This document shows, one piece after another, positions 25,212 through 34,359 of a stretch of DNA of 64,000 nt. A program made the translations under genes and the position numbers. The notes under the pieces were generated by a model, which was not told the origin of the DNA, ran no database searches, and saw only the letters and a list, made by a program, of their open reading frames with translations. This DNA comes from Elioraea sp. (GTDB lineage: Bacteria > Pseudomonadota > Alphaproteobacteria > Acetobacterales > Acetobacteraceae): positions 62,001-126,000 of the forward strand of contig NZ_JALHPR010000001.1 in assembly GCF_022842375.1 (NCBI RefSeq), given 5' to 3'. Each line of letters starts with the position of its first letter. The first letter of the stretch is position 1.

Positions 25212-27611
25212 ATGACCATGGCCGCGCGAACGCGGCTTAACCGCGCGTCACGGTCGCGCGTCACCTTTCCCGGTTTCACCACGCTGCTGCCGATCCTCGC
25301 CATCGCGGTTCCGGCGTTCGTTCTCCTGCTCGCGGCGAAGCAGAGCTGGGACGGTGTCGTGGAGGATGCCACCGTCGAGCTGTCGCGCCTCGCCGATGCC
25401 GGAGCGGAAACGGCCGAGCGCGCGCTCGGCGGCTATTCGGTGACGGCGGCGCGGATCAATGACCGGCTGCTCGATCTCGCCGCGGAGGCGCCGCCCGATT
25501 TCAGGCGCTCCGCGCATGAGCTGCTGGCCGAGCTCGTGTCGGAACTCAACCCACCGGTGATCGCGTTCGCGATCGACGGCCAGGGGCGGCCGCTTGCCGC
25601 GAGCCATCTGTTCCCGGTTCCCGCAGACCATGACCTCAGCGACCGCGACTTCTTCCAGGCGCTCAGGCGTGATGATGCGCCGGCCGTCCACGTCAGCCGG
25701 ATGTTCACGGGGCGGTTCGATGGTCAGCTTCTGGTCGCCGTCAGCCGCGCGCGGCGAAGCCGTGGCGAAACCGCCGGGCGGGGCAGGTTCGAGGGCCTCA
25801 CCACCATCTCATTCGATCCCAACGGGATGGGCGCAAGCCTGCGCCGGCTCCTTCCCAGCGCAGCCGACAGCCTGGCGCTTGTGCATGATGACGGCGCCCC
25901 GATCGCGAGCACGATGGTGCATGCGTTGCCGCTCTCGCCCCCACAGCACGACGGGGCGTTCGATGCCCTCCTGCGCAGCGGGGCAAGGTCGGGCCACTAC
26001 CGCACAGGCAAGGGCGCCGGCGGCCCTGATCGCCTCGTTGCCGTACGCAGCCTCCAGGTGTTCCCGCTCCACGCCGTGGCAACGCGCCCGCTGGAATCGA
26101 TGCGGGCGCGATGGCGTGCGGTATTCCTGCCGTATCTCGGGTTCGGGCTTCCGGCGATCGCGGCACTTTTGACGCTCAGCCTCCGTGTCCGCGCTGACCA
26201 GGTGCGGCTCGTCGCGGCCAATGCGACCCTCGCACGCGATGTCGCGCGGTCGGAGGATCGGCTGGAGCGGGCGAAGCGCTACGCGCTTGTCGGCACGTTC
26301 GAGGTCGATCTCACCAATGGCAGCAGCGTGCGGTCGCCTGAGTACATGGCTGTGCATGGTCTGGCACCGCAGGATGCCCGCGAGACCCATGCCGACTGGT
26401 TACGCCGCCTGCACCCCGATGACCGGACGACCGCCGAGGCGCACCTGTTGCGGACCATCACCGACCACAATCCCTCGACCGACTATGCACAGACCTATCG
26501 GACAGTCACGCCGTCCGGCGACGTTCGCTGGATCTCGGCGCGCGGCGAGATCGAGCGTGACGCTGCGGGCCGCGCGGTGACGTTGCGCGGCATCCATGTC
26601 GATGTCACCTCGCTGCGCTCCACCGAGGTCGCACTCGCGGGAACGAACGCCCGGCTTCTCCTCGCGCAGGATGCCGTGGGCATCGGCGCGTGGGACTGGT
26701 CGCCCGCGACAGGAACGTTCTATCTCGCGCCAAGAACGCACCAACTGCTCGGGCTCGCCCCCTCCCAGGTGGTGAGAAGCTGGCGCTGCGTCGTACGGAG
26801 GATCCTGCCGGAGGACCGCGCGTTGCTGTGGCAGGGCCTGCGGGATGCCGCCGCGACGCAGTCCATGCGCGTGGAGCTGCGGATCATGACCCCTTCCGCC
26901 GATGGGGCGCCGGCACGGCAGCCCTGGGTCATGATCAGGGCGCGCGCGGTCGATCTCGGCGATGGCAGTGGCATGCGGCTGATTGGTGTTGCCTACGACA
27001 TCACCGAGCGCAAGGAGGCCGAGGCGCGTGCAACCCTTCTGGCCCACGAGGTCGAGCACCGCGCACGCAATGCCATGACGCTCGTCAGTGGCCTTGTGAG
27101 GATGACGACCGCCGGAAGCCATGACGAGTTCGTCGAGATACTCGAGGGACGAATCAAGTCACTCGCTCGGGCGATCACCCTGCTCGGCCGGTCGCGATGG
27201 TCGGGTGCTGCGATCGATGACCTCGCGCGGGAGGAGCTCGCGCCGTTCCTGACGAGCCCCGGGGTATCGCGTGACATTCGGATCGAGGGTCCGCGGGCGA
27301 TGGTCGACGCCGACACGGCGCAGCAGCTCTCGATGGCGCTGCACGAGCTCACCACCAACAGCGTGAAGTACGGTGCCCTCTCCGTGCCACAGGGGACGAT
27401 TTCCATCACCTGGGCGATCCACCGGCAGAGGGTGACGCTGACGTGGAAGGAGCGCGGCGGGCCCATCGTGCGCGTACCCCCGACGCGGGAGGGCTTCGGC
27501 ACGTTGCTCGTTCGCTCGACCTTCGAGCAACAGCTTGGCGGCAGCGTTGCGATGGAGTGGGAGGAGGACGGGCTCCGGTGCAGCGTGACGTTTCCGCTAC
27601 GCCCGCCGTGA
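25212..27611 (+). CDS. HWE-family sensor histidine kinase with PAS domains
   Basis: A 799-residue membrane sensor kinase. Membrane segment 1 lies at about residues 24-44. An extracellular Cache-type sensor of about 260 residues follows, then a second span (YLGFGLPAIAALLTLSL). Two PAS/PAC units come next (YALVGTFEVDLTNGS and AVGIGAWDWSP, each closing with an ITERKE-like end). The phosphoacceptor is EVEHRARNAMTLVSGLVRM, typical of the HWE group. The ATP-binding N box is HELTTNSVKYGALS, with GFGTLLVRSTFEQQLGG after it. HWE kinases often feed PhyR in the general stress pathway, which fits the surrounding regulon but is inference. ATG 25212 has AGGA seven bases before it; a TTG at 25134 is the alternative. 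Confidence 0.9.
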   Translation: MTMAARTRLNRASRSRVTFPGFTTLLPILAIAVPAFVLLLAAKQSWDGVVEDATVELSRLADAGAETAERALGGYSVTAARINDRLLDLAAEAPPDFRRSAHELLAELVSELNPPVIAFAIDGQGRPLAASHLFPVPADHDLSDRDFFQALRRDDAPAVHVSRMFTGRFDGQLLVAVSRARRSRGETAGRGRFEGLTTISFDPNGMGASLRRLLPSAADSLALVHDDGAPIASTMVHALPLSPPQHDGAFDALLRSGARSGHYRTGKGAGGPDRLVAVRSLQVFPLHAVATRPLESMRARWRAVFLPYLGFGLPAIAALLTLSLRVRADQVRLVAANATLARDVARSEDRLERAKRYALVGTFEVDLTNGSSVRSPEYMAVHGLAPQDARETHADWLRRLHPDDRTTAEAHLLRTITDHNPSTDYAQTYRTVTPSGDVRWISARGEIERDAAGRAVTLRGIHVDVTSLRSTEVALAGTNARLLLAQDAVGIGAWDWSPATGTFYLAPRTHQLLGLAPSQVVRSWRCVVRRILPEDRALLWQGLRDAAATQSMRVELRIMTPSADGAPARQPWVMIRARAVDLGDGSGMRLIGVAYDITERKEAEARATLLAHEVEHRARNAMTLVSGLVRMTTAGSHDEFVEILEGRIKSLARAITLLGRSRWSGAAIDDLAREELAPFLTSPGVSRDIRIEGPRAMVDADTAQQLSMALHELTTNSVKYGALSVPQGTISITWAIHRQRVTLTWKERGGPIVRVPPTREGFGTLLVRSTFEQQLGGSVAMEWEEDGLRCSVTFPLRPP

Positions 27612-27704
27612 GAGCCGAGGCATCGGCGCCCGCTGCGCGGGCCCAGTTGCGCGGGCCCCAGTTGCGGGAGCCCAGTTGCGGGGGCCCGTTGCGGCTGGGG
27701 CGCG

Positions 27705-28673
27705 CTATTCCGCGTAGCCTCCAACCACGGGCAGGATCTCGCCCGTGATGTAGCTCGACATCTGCGCGGAGGCGAGGAACACGTAGGCCGGGGCCAGTTC
27801 CTCGGGCTGTGCGGGCCGCCGCATCGGGGTCTTCGCACCGAAATGGCGTGCCTTGTCCGCGTCATCGCTCGGGTTGAGGGGGGTCCAGACAGGGCCAGGC
27901 GCGACCGCGTTCACGCGGATGCCCCGCACGAGCAGATCGCCCGAGAGGGCCCGCGTGAAGGCATGAATGCCCCCCTTCGTCATCGAGTAGTCGATGATGG
28001 CCGCGCTGCCGTCGATGCCGGTGACGGAGCCTGTGTTCACGATCGTGGCACCGGGCCGCATGTGCCGGAGGCAGGCCTGCGTCATGTGGAAGTACCCATA
28101 GAGATTGGTGCGCACCGTGAGGTCGAAGTGCTCCTCCGTCAGGTCTTCGAAACGACTCGCATGCAGCTGGAACGCCGCGTTGTTGACGAGGATGTCGATC
28201 CCGCCCCACTCCTCCGCAACCCTGTCGGCAGCATCGAAGCAGGAGCGGCGATCGGTGACGTCACCGGCGATGGCGATGCAGCGCTGGCCCTCGTCGAGGA
28301 CCGCGGCGCGCGTCACGTCCGCATCCGGATGCTCAGCCTCGAGGTGAAGGATCGCGACGTCGGCCCCCTCGCGTGCGAACAGCACCGCGACGGCCCGCCC
28401 GATGCCTGAATCGCCGCCGGTGATGATCGCTCTCTTGCCGGCGAGCTTGCCCGATCCCTTGTAGTACGGCGCATCGTACATCGGGGCGAGCAGCTGCTCG
28501 CCTTCGAGGCCGGGCTTGTCCAGCTCCTGCCTCGGGAATGGCGGCGCTGGATACTCGCGCGCGCCTGCCTGCATCGCCGACCTCATTCTTTCCCTGGGCC
28601 TGGCCTCGTCGACCCGTCGCACGTTGTCCTGCGCGTCCTGTTGCAGGCTGACGGCGTCTGGCGTGTCGTTCAT
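27705..28673 (-). CDS. SDR-family oxidoreductase, YghA-like
   Basis: A 322-residue short-chain dehydrogenase with an N-terminal extension of about 70 residues. Cofactor binding is shown by RAIITGGDSGIGRAVA (TGxxxGxG) and NNAAF; catalysis by the Ser of NTGSVTG and YSMTKGG (YxxxK). The extension (PPFPRQELDKPGLEGEQLLAPMYDAP) and the ASAQMSSYITGEILPVVGGY end mark the YghA / general-stress-protein-39 subgroup. The substrate is unknown. ATG 28673 has GGAGGG at 8 bases. An exact EcfG-type promoter lies 166 bases upstream, a longer leader than for the others. It is divergent from ku. Confidence 0.9.
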   Translation of the reverse strand: MNDTPDAVSLQQDAQDNVRRVDEARPRERMRSAMQAGAREYPAPPFPRQELDKPGLEGEQLLAPMYDAPYYKGSGKLAGKRAIITGGDSGIGRAVAVLFAREGADVAILHLEAEHPDADVTRAAVLDEGQRCIAIAGDVTDRRSCFDAADRVAEEWGGIDILVNNAAFQLHASRFEDLTEEHFDLTVRTNLYGYFHMTQACLRHMRPGATIVNTGSVTGIDGSAAIIDYSMTKGGIHAFTRALSGDLLVRGIRVNAVAPGPVWTPLNPSDDADKARHFGAKTPMRRPAQPEELAPAYVFLASAQMSSYITGEILPVVGGYAE

Positions 28674-28839
28674 CGGAAGGACCCTCCAACAAGCGTGGTG
28701 CGACAGCGCGACGCCGCATTGCAAGGACACGCCGGACGACCCATCCGTCGCTCGGATCGCGGGCGTATAGCCAACGCACGCAGCGCGCCGGGCGGAGATG
28801 GCCATCAGCGGACCCTGTCGGCACAGCGACCGGCGGCTC

Positions 28840-28864
28840 AACCCATGACGCGGGGGAAGGTTCC
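28840..28864 (-). promoter_or_regulatory. EcfG-type promoter (GGAAC-N17-GTT)
   Basis: On the minus strand, GGAAC is at 28864-28860 and GTT at 28842-28840, spacing 17. It faces the SDR gene; the leader would be about 160 bases. It lies 50 bases upstream of ku, which reads the other way. Confidence 0.7.
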
Positions 28865-28913
28865 CACTGTAGCCGGCTGCGCAACCAGGCGGTGCAGGTC
28901 GCGTTGCACCGGC

Positions 28914-29816
28914 ATGGCACAGCGTCCGAGCTGGGAGGGCCATCTGCGCCTCTCCCTCGTTTCCTGTCCGGTCGCGCTCTACAACGCGTCGTCCCGGGAA
29001 GGCGACATATCGTTCCGCCTGATCAACCCGGCGACGGGCAACCGCGTGCGCCAGCTCACCGTCGATGCCGAAACGGGCGATCCGGTCGAACGCGGCTCAC
29101 TCGTCCGCGGCTTCGAGGTGTCCAAGGACCACTATGTGCTGCTGACCGACGAGGAGATCAGCAACGTGCGCCTCGAAAGCACCCGGACGATCGACATCGA
29201 GCGTTTCGTTGACCGCAACGAGATCGACCGCATCTGGTGGGACAATCCGTACTTCCTCGTGCCGTCGGAGAAGGCGGGCATCGAGGCGTTCATCGTCATC
29301 CGCGAAGCGCTGCAGGGCAGCGCGCGCGTCGCCCTCGGCCGCGTCGTCCTGCATTCCCGCGAGCGCCTGGTGGCACTTGAGCCGCGCGGCCGCGGCATCC
29401 TGGTCACGACGTTGCGGAGCCATGATGAAATCCGCGCGGACGAGGAGCTCTTCTCCGCCATTCCGGAGCGGAAGGTCGACGCCAGGATGGTGACGATCGC
29501 CGAGGAAATCATCGCCCAGCACGCGGGGGCGTTCGACCCGACCGAGTTCATTGACCGCTACGAGGATGCGCTGCGCGAGCTCATCGCCCGGAAGGACGAT
29601 GGCGGCGATGGCGGGGTGACCGCGCCGCCACCCGAGCGCGACAACGTGATCGACCTGATGGCCGCATTGAAGCAGAGCCTGGCCGGGAAGCCTGGCAAGG
29701 CGGCAGCACCCGCGGCCCGTGCTAAGGGCGGCGGCAAGGCAGCCTCGTCGGGTGCCAAGCAGGCGGCAAAACCTGGCAAGGCAGCGAAGCCTGCCCGCCG
29801 CCGCCGCGCGCGTTAA
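28914..29816 (+). CDS. ku: Non-homologous end-joining protein Ku
   Basis: Bacterial Ku is a homodimer that threads onto double-strand DNA ends and recruits LigD. The Ku core starts WEGHLRLSLVSCPVALYNASS, typical of the family, and continues with the beta-barrel region (VERGSLVRGFEVSKDHYVLLTDEEI) and GSARVALGRVVLHSRERLVAL. The C-terminal 50 residues are a Lys/Ala-rich basic tail, which in other Ku proteins aids DNA binding. The length, 300 residues, is normal. ATG 28914 is chosen by homology; the frame is open to 28641. The stop is one base before the ligD start. Confidence 0.96.
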   Translation: MAQRPSWEGHLRLSLVSCPVALYNASSREGDISFRLINPATGNRVRQLTVDAETGDPVERGSLVRGFEVSKDHYVLLTDEEISNVRLESTRTIDIERFVDRNEIDRIWWDNPYFLVPSEKAGIEAFIVIREALQGSARVALGRVVLHSRERLVALEPRGRGILVTTLRSHDEIRADEELFSAIPERKVDARMVTIAEEIIAQHAGAFDPTEFIDRYEDALRELIARKDDGGDGGVTAPPPERDNVIDLMAALKQSLAGKPGKAAAPAARAKGGGKAASSGAKQAAKPGKAAKPARRRRAR

Positions 29817-29817
29817 G

Positions 29818-32211
29818 ATGAAGGGCGCACTCGACCAGTACCGCGCCAAGCGAGACTTCACTCGCACGGCCGAGCCCGCCGGAGCCAGGACTGGCCGGAC
29901 GCGTCGGCTCCGCTTCGTCATCCAGAAACACGCCGCTACCCGCCTGCACTATGACCTTCGACTCGAATGGCAAGGCGTGCTGAAGAGCTGGGCCGTTACG
30001 AACGAACCGGTGCGCGATCCGTCGATCAAGCGCCTGGCCGTCGAGGTGGAGGATCATCCGCTCGACTATGCACGCTTCGAGGGCACGATCCCGAAAGGCC
30101 AGTACGGTGGTGGCGTGGTCGAGATCTGGGACAAGGGCCTGTGGGCGCCGCGTGACGCGCGCACCGTGGAGAAGGACCTTGCCGCGGGCCAGCTGAAATT
30201 TGTTCTGCTCGGCGACAGGATGGAGGGCGGATTTGCCCTCATTCGCCTCAAGCCGAAGCCAGGCTCACGCGAGACGCGCCGACACTGGCTCCTGATCAAG
30301 GAGAACGATTCCTTCGCCATGCGGGCAGACGTGCCGGCTGCCGCTTCGCGCACGACGCCGCGCGAACCGGTCGCGTTCCTGCCGCTGCAGCTCTGCGTCA
30401 CCGCCACGTCGCCCCCCACGGGGTCGGCGTGGATCCATGAGCTGAAGCTAGATGGCTATCGCGTGCAGATTGCGGTTGCCGAAGGACGCGCAACGATCCG
30501 CACGCGTACCGGCCTCGACTGGACCAGCCGCTTTCCCGGCATCGCCGACGCCGCCCGCCATCTGCCAGACTGCGTGATGGACGGCGAAGCCGTTGCGATG
30601 AACAGCGAGGGCGTGCCGGACTTCGCGTTGCTCCAGGCAGTCCTGTCGGGAGACAAGCGTCACCCCCTGGTATTCTTCGCATTCGACCTGCTGCGCGTGG
30701 GCCACCGCGATCTCCGCCCGCTGCCGCTGCGCGAACGCAAGGACGCCCTCCGTGACCTGCTCGCGCACAGCGCCGATGAGGCGACACTGCGCTACACCCA
30801 GGATTTCTCCGAGCCCGGCGAAGCGATCCTGCGCAGCGCCTGCCAGCTGTCGATGGAAGGCGTCGTATCGAAGCTGATCGATCGGCCCTACGCGGCGGGG
30901 CGCAGCGGCGCCTGGGTCAAGGCCAAGTGCCGTGGCTCGGAGGAGGTCGTGATTGGCGGGTGGAGCCGCAACCGGAACGGCACCGGCCTTGGCGCCCTGC
31001 TCGTCGGCGCTCGTCGCGATGGCGTGCTCGTCTATCTTGGGCGCGTCGGCACCGGCTTCGGCGCGGCGCAGTCGCGCCGACTTCTTGCACGACTGGAACC
31101 GCTCAGCGTCAAAGCGACGCCATTCTCCGGGCGGCAGCCGGCTCGGATATCGGACGTATCCTGGGCAAGGCCGAACCTTGTCGCACAGGTGGCCTTCGCG
31201 GGCTGGACCGAGGAGGGCCTGCTGCGTCATGCGAGCTTCATCGCGCTGAGGGAGGACAAGCCGCCGGAGGAGGTCTCGCTTGCCATGCCCGCCACGCCCA
31301 GGCTTGCCACTTCCCGCCGCGCAAGGCTGACGAACCCTGAGCGCGTCCTCTGGCCTGCCGCGGATGGCACGGCCGCGATCACGAAGGCCGATCTCGCCGA
31401 CTACTACACGCGCTTCGCGCCGCTGCTGCTCGCGCAGCTCGGCGGTCGGCCACTCTCGATCCTCCGCACGCCCGATGGCATCGGTGGCGAACGCTTCTTC
31501 CAGCGCCATGCGACGGCGGGTATGTCCCCGCTGCTGTTGCCCGTGCGCATTCCCGGCGAGGCGAAGCCATACATGACGATCCGCGACGAGGCAGGGCTTC
31601 TGGCCCTGGCGCAGATCGCGGCGACCGAGCTTCATCCCTGGGGCGCGCGGGCAGACAGCCCCGCCGTGCCCGACAGGCTCGTGTTCGATCTCGACCCCGG
31701 AGCCGACATAGCGTTCGACACGGTCCGCGAAGCCGCGTTGCGCCTGCGGGTGGTGCTTGCCGAGTGCGGGCTGACCGGGTTTCCGCGGCTCTCGGGCGGC
31801 AAGGGCGTGCATCTCGTCGTTGCACTGGCGACCGCGCGCAGCGGGCCCGCGCCTGGCTGGCCGGAGGCAAAGGCGTTCACGCACGACGTATGCCGCGTAC
31901 TCGAGCGAGACGATCCCGCGCATTTCACGACGCGCATGTCCAAGCGCCTGCGGGAGGGGAGGATCTTCCTCGACTACCTGCGCAACGCCTCGCGCGCGAC
32001 AGCGATCGCGAGCTGGTCTCCGCGCGCAAGGCCTGGCGCGCCGCTGGCACGCCCGCTCAGCTGGCGGACGCTGGCCAGGACCAGCGCGGCGGATGCGTAC
32101 CGGCTCGGCGCCGCGTCAGAAGCGAGGACGCCGCGCGATCCCTGGACAGATCTCGACGCCTCCGCTGCACCCCTGGCCGATGCCATCAAGCGGCTTCGGG
32201 CGCGCGGCTAG
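29818..32211 (+). CDS. ligD: Multifunctional ATP-dependent DNA ligase LigD
   Basis: LigD ends, fills and seals breaks held by Ku. Domains in order: 3'-phosphoesterase (about residues 30-150; FVIQKHAATRLHYDLRLEW, HPLDYARFEGTIPKGQYGGG), then ATP-dependent ligase (about 185-480). The nucleotidyl lysine lies in ELKLDGYR (about Lys210) and DGEAV follows. The primase/polymerase domain (about 510-790) has VFDLDPG, SGGKGVHLVVAL and RIFLDYLRN. The PE-Lig-Pol order is one of the known bacterial arrangements. Length, 797 residues, is normal. The ATG follows the ku stop by one base (TAAGATG), so the two are cotranscribed. Confidence 0.96.
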   Translation: MKGALDQYRAKRDFTRTAEPAGARTGRTRRLRFVIQKHAATRLHYDLRLEWQGVLKSWAVTNEPVRDPSIKRLAVEVEDHPLDYARFEGTIPKGQYGGGVVEIWDKGLWAPRDARTVEKDLAAGQLKFVLLGDRMEGGFALIRLKPKPGSRETRRHWLLIKENDSFAMRADVPAAASRTTPREPVAFLPLQLCVTATSPPTGSAWIHELKLDGYRVQIAVAEGRATIRTRTGLDWTSRFPGIADAARHLPDCVMDGEAVAMNSEGVPDFALLQAVLSGDKRHPLVFFAFDLLRVGHRDLRPLPLRERKDALRDLLAHSADEATLRYTQDFSEPGEAILRSACQLSMEGVVSKLIDRPYAAGRSGAWVKAKCRGSEEVVIGGWSRNRNGTGLGALLVGARRDGVLVYLGRVGTGFGAAQSRRLLARLEPLSVKATPFSGRQPARISDVSWARPNLVAQVAFAGWTEEGLLRHASFIALREDKPPEEVSLAMPATPRLATSRRARLTNPERVLWPAADGTAAITKADLADYYTRFAPLLLAQLGGRPLSILRTPDGIGGERFFQRHATAGMSPLLLPVRIPGEAKPYMTIRDEAGLLALAQIAATELHPWGARADSPAVPDRLVFDLDPGADIAFDTVREAALRLRVVLAECGLTGFPRLSGGKGVHLVVALATARSGPAPGWPEAKAFTHDVCRVLERDDPAHFTTRMSKRLREGRIFLDYLRNASRATAIASWSPRARPGAPLARPLSWRTLARTSAADAYRLGAASEARTPRDPWTDLDASAAPLADAIKRLRARG

Positions 32212-32239
32212 ATGGCGCAGAAGCAGCGAGGCATCGGCG

Positions 32240-32767
32240 ATGGGGCATGATCATGGCCCGACACCTGGCTTCCCGTCACCGCAGCTGTCGGAGGCGCGCG
32301 GGATGGTCGATGACCGTCCGAGGTCGCAGCAGATCATGTGGCGGGTTCAGCGGATTGGCTGGGGGGTCCTCGCCGCCATCCTCGCCGCTGCGTGCGGCGG
32401 CCTGTTCGGCGGTGGCGGCCCGCTCGCGGAACGAACGCTGCACGAGGGCGAGCGAGGCTTCGCCATCACCCATGACCGTGTCGTGCGGCAGTCGCGGCCG
32501 ACGGTCTGGTCCATCGCGCTTCCTGCGGACACCAGCACGCTCGTGCTCCGCGATCCTGCCACCGAACTCTTCGAGCTGCTGCGGATCGTGCCGCGGCCGG
32601 TGGTCGAGCGCTGGGTCAATGGTGCCGTGGTGATGGAGTTCCAGCGCGCTGATGCCGCGCCCATGCGGGTGCAGCTCGTCCTTGCGCCGGCGACGCCCGG
32701 CAGGCACGCGGTGGAGGTCGGCACCGGCGCGTGGATGACGACGTTCAGCGTCATCACTCTTCCCTGA
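32240..32767 (+). CDS. Membrane-anchored protein of unknown function
   Basis: A 175-residue protein. After a polar start of about 38 residues there is one hydrophobic segment (IGWGVLAAILAAACGGLFGGGG). A C-terminal beta-rich domain of about 110 residues follows (TVWSIALPADTSTLVLRDPA, VVERWVNGAVVMEFQRAD). The Cys in LAAACGG could be a lipid-attachment site but the spacing is poor. I cannot name a family. It starts 28 bases after ligD and its stop lies 11 bases before the DUF421 gene, so it is probably in that operon and may partner with the DUF421 protein. Confidence 0.65.
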   Translation: MGHDHGPTPGFPSPQLSEARGMVDDRPRSQQIMWRVQRIGWGVLAAILAAACGGLFGGGGPLAERTLHEGERGFAITHDRVVRQSRPTVWSIALPADTSTLVLRDPATELFELLRIVPRPVVERWVNGAVVMEFQRADAAPMRVQLVLAPATPGRHAVEVGTGAWMTTFSVITLP

Positions 32768-32778
32768 GGAGAGCCGGA

Positions 32779-33240
32779 ATGGACACAGTGCTGCGCGCCG
32801 CATCCGTCTACATCATCCTGCTTCTCCTGTTCCGGTTGACGGGCCGGAGGTCGCTCCACCAGATCACGACGTTCGACCTCGTGCTCCTGCTCGTCATCGG
32901 CGAGGTAACGCAGCCAGCACTGGTCGGAGACGACATGTCCGTCACGACAGCGATCATCGCGATCGTCACGCTGCTGATGCTCGATATCGCGTTCTCGTTC
33001 ATCAAGCGCGACGTCGCGTCCGCCGACCGCGTCCTCGACGGCCAGCCGACTCTGCTCGTCCTGCACGGCGCGCCGCTCGAGCGGGAGATGCGCATGGCGC
33101 GCGTCGACATCGCCGACGTGATGCAGGCAGCGCGCGAACGGCGGGGGATCGTGCGCATCGAGGATATAGGCATGGCAGTGCTCGAGGTCGGCGGGGCGAT
33201 CTCGATCATCCCCCGCGCGCAGTTCGATCGTGCAGGGTAG
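32779..33240 (+). CDS. DUF421/YetF-like membrane protein
   Basis: A 153-residue protein of the DUF421 (YetF/YcaP) family. Two or three membrane helices come first (AASVYIILLLLFRLTGRR, FDLVLLLVIGEV, VTTAIIAIVTLLMLDIAFSF). A small cytoplasmic domain follows (QPTLLVLHGAPLEREMRMARV) with the family's ISIIPR close. The FRLTGRRSLHQITTFDLVLLLVIGEV block is diagnostic. The function is unknown; homologues are linked to envelope stress and sporulation in other bacteria. ATG 32779 has GAGGAG at normal spacing. The protein is shorter than YetF (about 200-230), lacking the second soluble repeat. Confidence 0.88.
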   Translation: MDTVLRAASVYIILLLLFRLTGRRSLHQITTFDLVLLLVIGEVTQPALVGDDMSVTTAIIAIVTLLMLDIAFSFIKRDVASADRVLDGQPTLLVLHGAPLEREMRMARVDIADVMQAARERRGIVRIEDIGMAVLEVGGAISIIPRAQFDRAG

Positions 33241-33267
33241 CGCTGCGCTCCGCCCGGCGGGCGCCGC

Positions 33268-33292
33268 AGAACCTTCCGGCTCCTGATCGGTT
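33268..33292 (+). promoter_or_regulatory. EcfG-type promoter, variant -35 (AGAAC-N17-GTT)
   Basis: AGAAC at 33268-33272 and GTT at 33290-33292, spacing 17, 70 bases before the Mn-catalase ATG. Confidence 0.55.
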
Positions 33293-33362
33293 CAGGCTGC
33301 CGTGACGCCGTTGCACGTGCCGGGACGCCTCGGCCGCGACGCATCCCGACAGGAGACCACCC

Positions 33363-34286
33363 ATGTTCTTGCGCATCGATCGTCTGCAGGTTGAACTCCC
33401 GGCACCCGAGCGGCAGGACCCGAATGCCGGCGCGGCACTTCAGGAGCTGCTCGGCGGCAAGTACGGCGAGATGTCGACGCTCGGCAACTACCTCTTCCAA
33501 AGCTTCAACTTCCGGAGCAAGTCGAAGCTCCGCCCCTTCTACAGCCTTGTAGCCGCCATCACCGCGGAGGAGCTCGGTCATCTCGAGCTTGTCAGCAACG
33601 CCGTCGCGATGCTGAACAATGGCCCCGACAACGATGACGACGAAGCCTCGGGCGGCGACATCTCCGACGCGCCCTTCGCAGCGATGCAGGACATCCGCCT
33701 TGCAGGGGGATTCTTCGCCCATGCAGGGGGTGCGATGCCGATGAACAGCAACGGCGCATCGTGGAACATGGATTTCGTGACCACGACGGGCAACGTGATC
33801 GTCGATCTCCTGCACAATTTCCACCTCGAATGCGGCGCGCGGCTGCACAAGCTGCGCGTCTACGAGACGATGCGCGATCCAACCGGCCGCGAGGTATGCG
33901 CATACCTGCTGGTCCGTGGCTCGGTGCACGCACACGCCTATGCGCTCGCGCTGAAGCAGCTCACCGGCGTCGCGATCGAGCAGATGCTTCCCACGCCCAA
34001 CATCGACCTCGATGCGATCCCAGAATGCCGCAAGTATCTCGGCGAGGGCTCGCACCGCCGGCTCTACACCTTCAGCCCGGATGACTACCGCGAAATCAAG
34101 GCGATCTGGGGTGGCGAGGAGATGGCGCTGCCCGGTGACCCAGAGGGCGAACTCGAAGTCGTGGAAGGAGCGCCCGAGGGCGGCAGGATCCATCAGCTGA
34201 GCGGCGTTCCCTCGGCCTTCACGCCCGACTACGCACCCGAGGAACTTTTCGAGGTAGCAACGTTGCTGACCGGCCGCATGCGCTAG
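33363..34286 (+). CDS. Manganese catalase
   Basis: A dimanganese catalase that splits hydrogen peroxide without haem. Ligand motifs line up with the family: Glu36 (GKYGEMSTLGNYLFQSFNFR), Glu70 and His73 (AEELGHLELVSN), Glu155 (NFHLECGARLHKLRVYE) and His189 (RGSVHAHAY). Length, 307 residues, is typical. The C-terminal part (LPGDPEGELEVVEGAPEGG) is the usual disordered tail. It is cytoplasmic, with no signal peptide. A variant EcfG-type promoter lies 70 bases upstream; Mn-catalase under general-stress control is known in several alphaproteobacteria. The gene stands alone, with gaps on both sides. Confidence 0.94.
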   Translation: MFLRIDRLQVELPAPERQDPNAGAALQELLGGKYGEMSTLGNYLFQSFNFRSKSKLRPFYSLVAAITAEELGHLELVSNAVAMLNNGPDNDDDEASGGDISDAPFAAMQDIRLAGGFFAHAGGAMPMNSNGASWNMDFVTTTGNVIVDLLHNFHLECGARLHKLRVYETMRDPTGREVCAYLLVRGSVHAHAYALALKQLTGVAIEQMLPTPNIDLDAIPECRKYLGEGSHRRLYTFSPDDYREIKAIWGGEEMALPGDPEGELEVVEGAPEGGRIHQLSGVPSAFTPDYAPEELFEVATLLTGRMR

Positions 34287-34359
34287 CGACGGCGTGACAC
34301 CTCATGCGGGCGCGGCACGCGCGCCTGGTTTCTTCATCAGAAAGTGGAGCCATCGAGGC

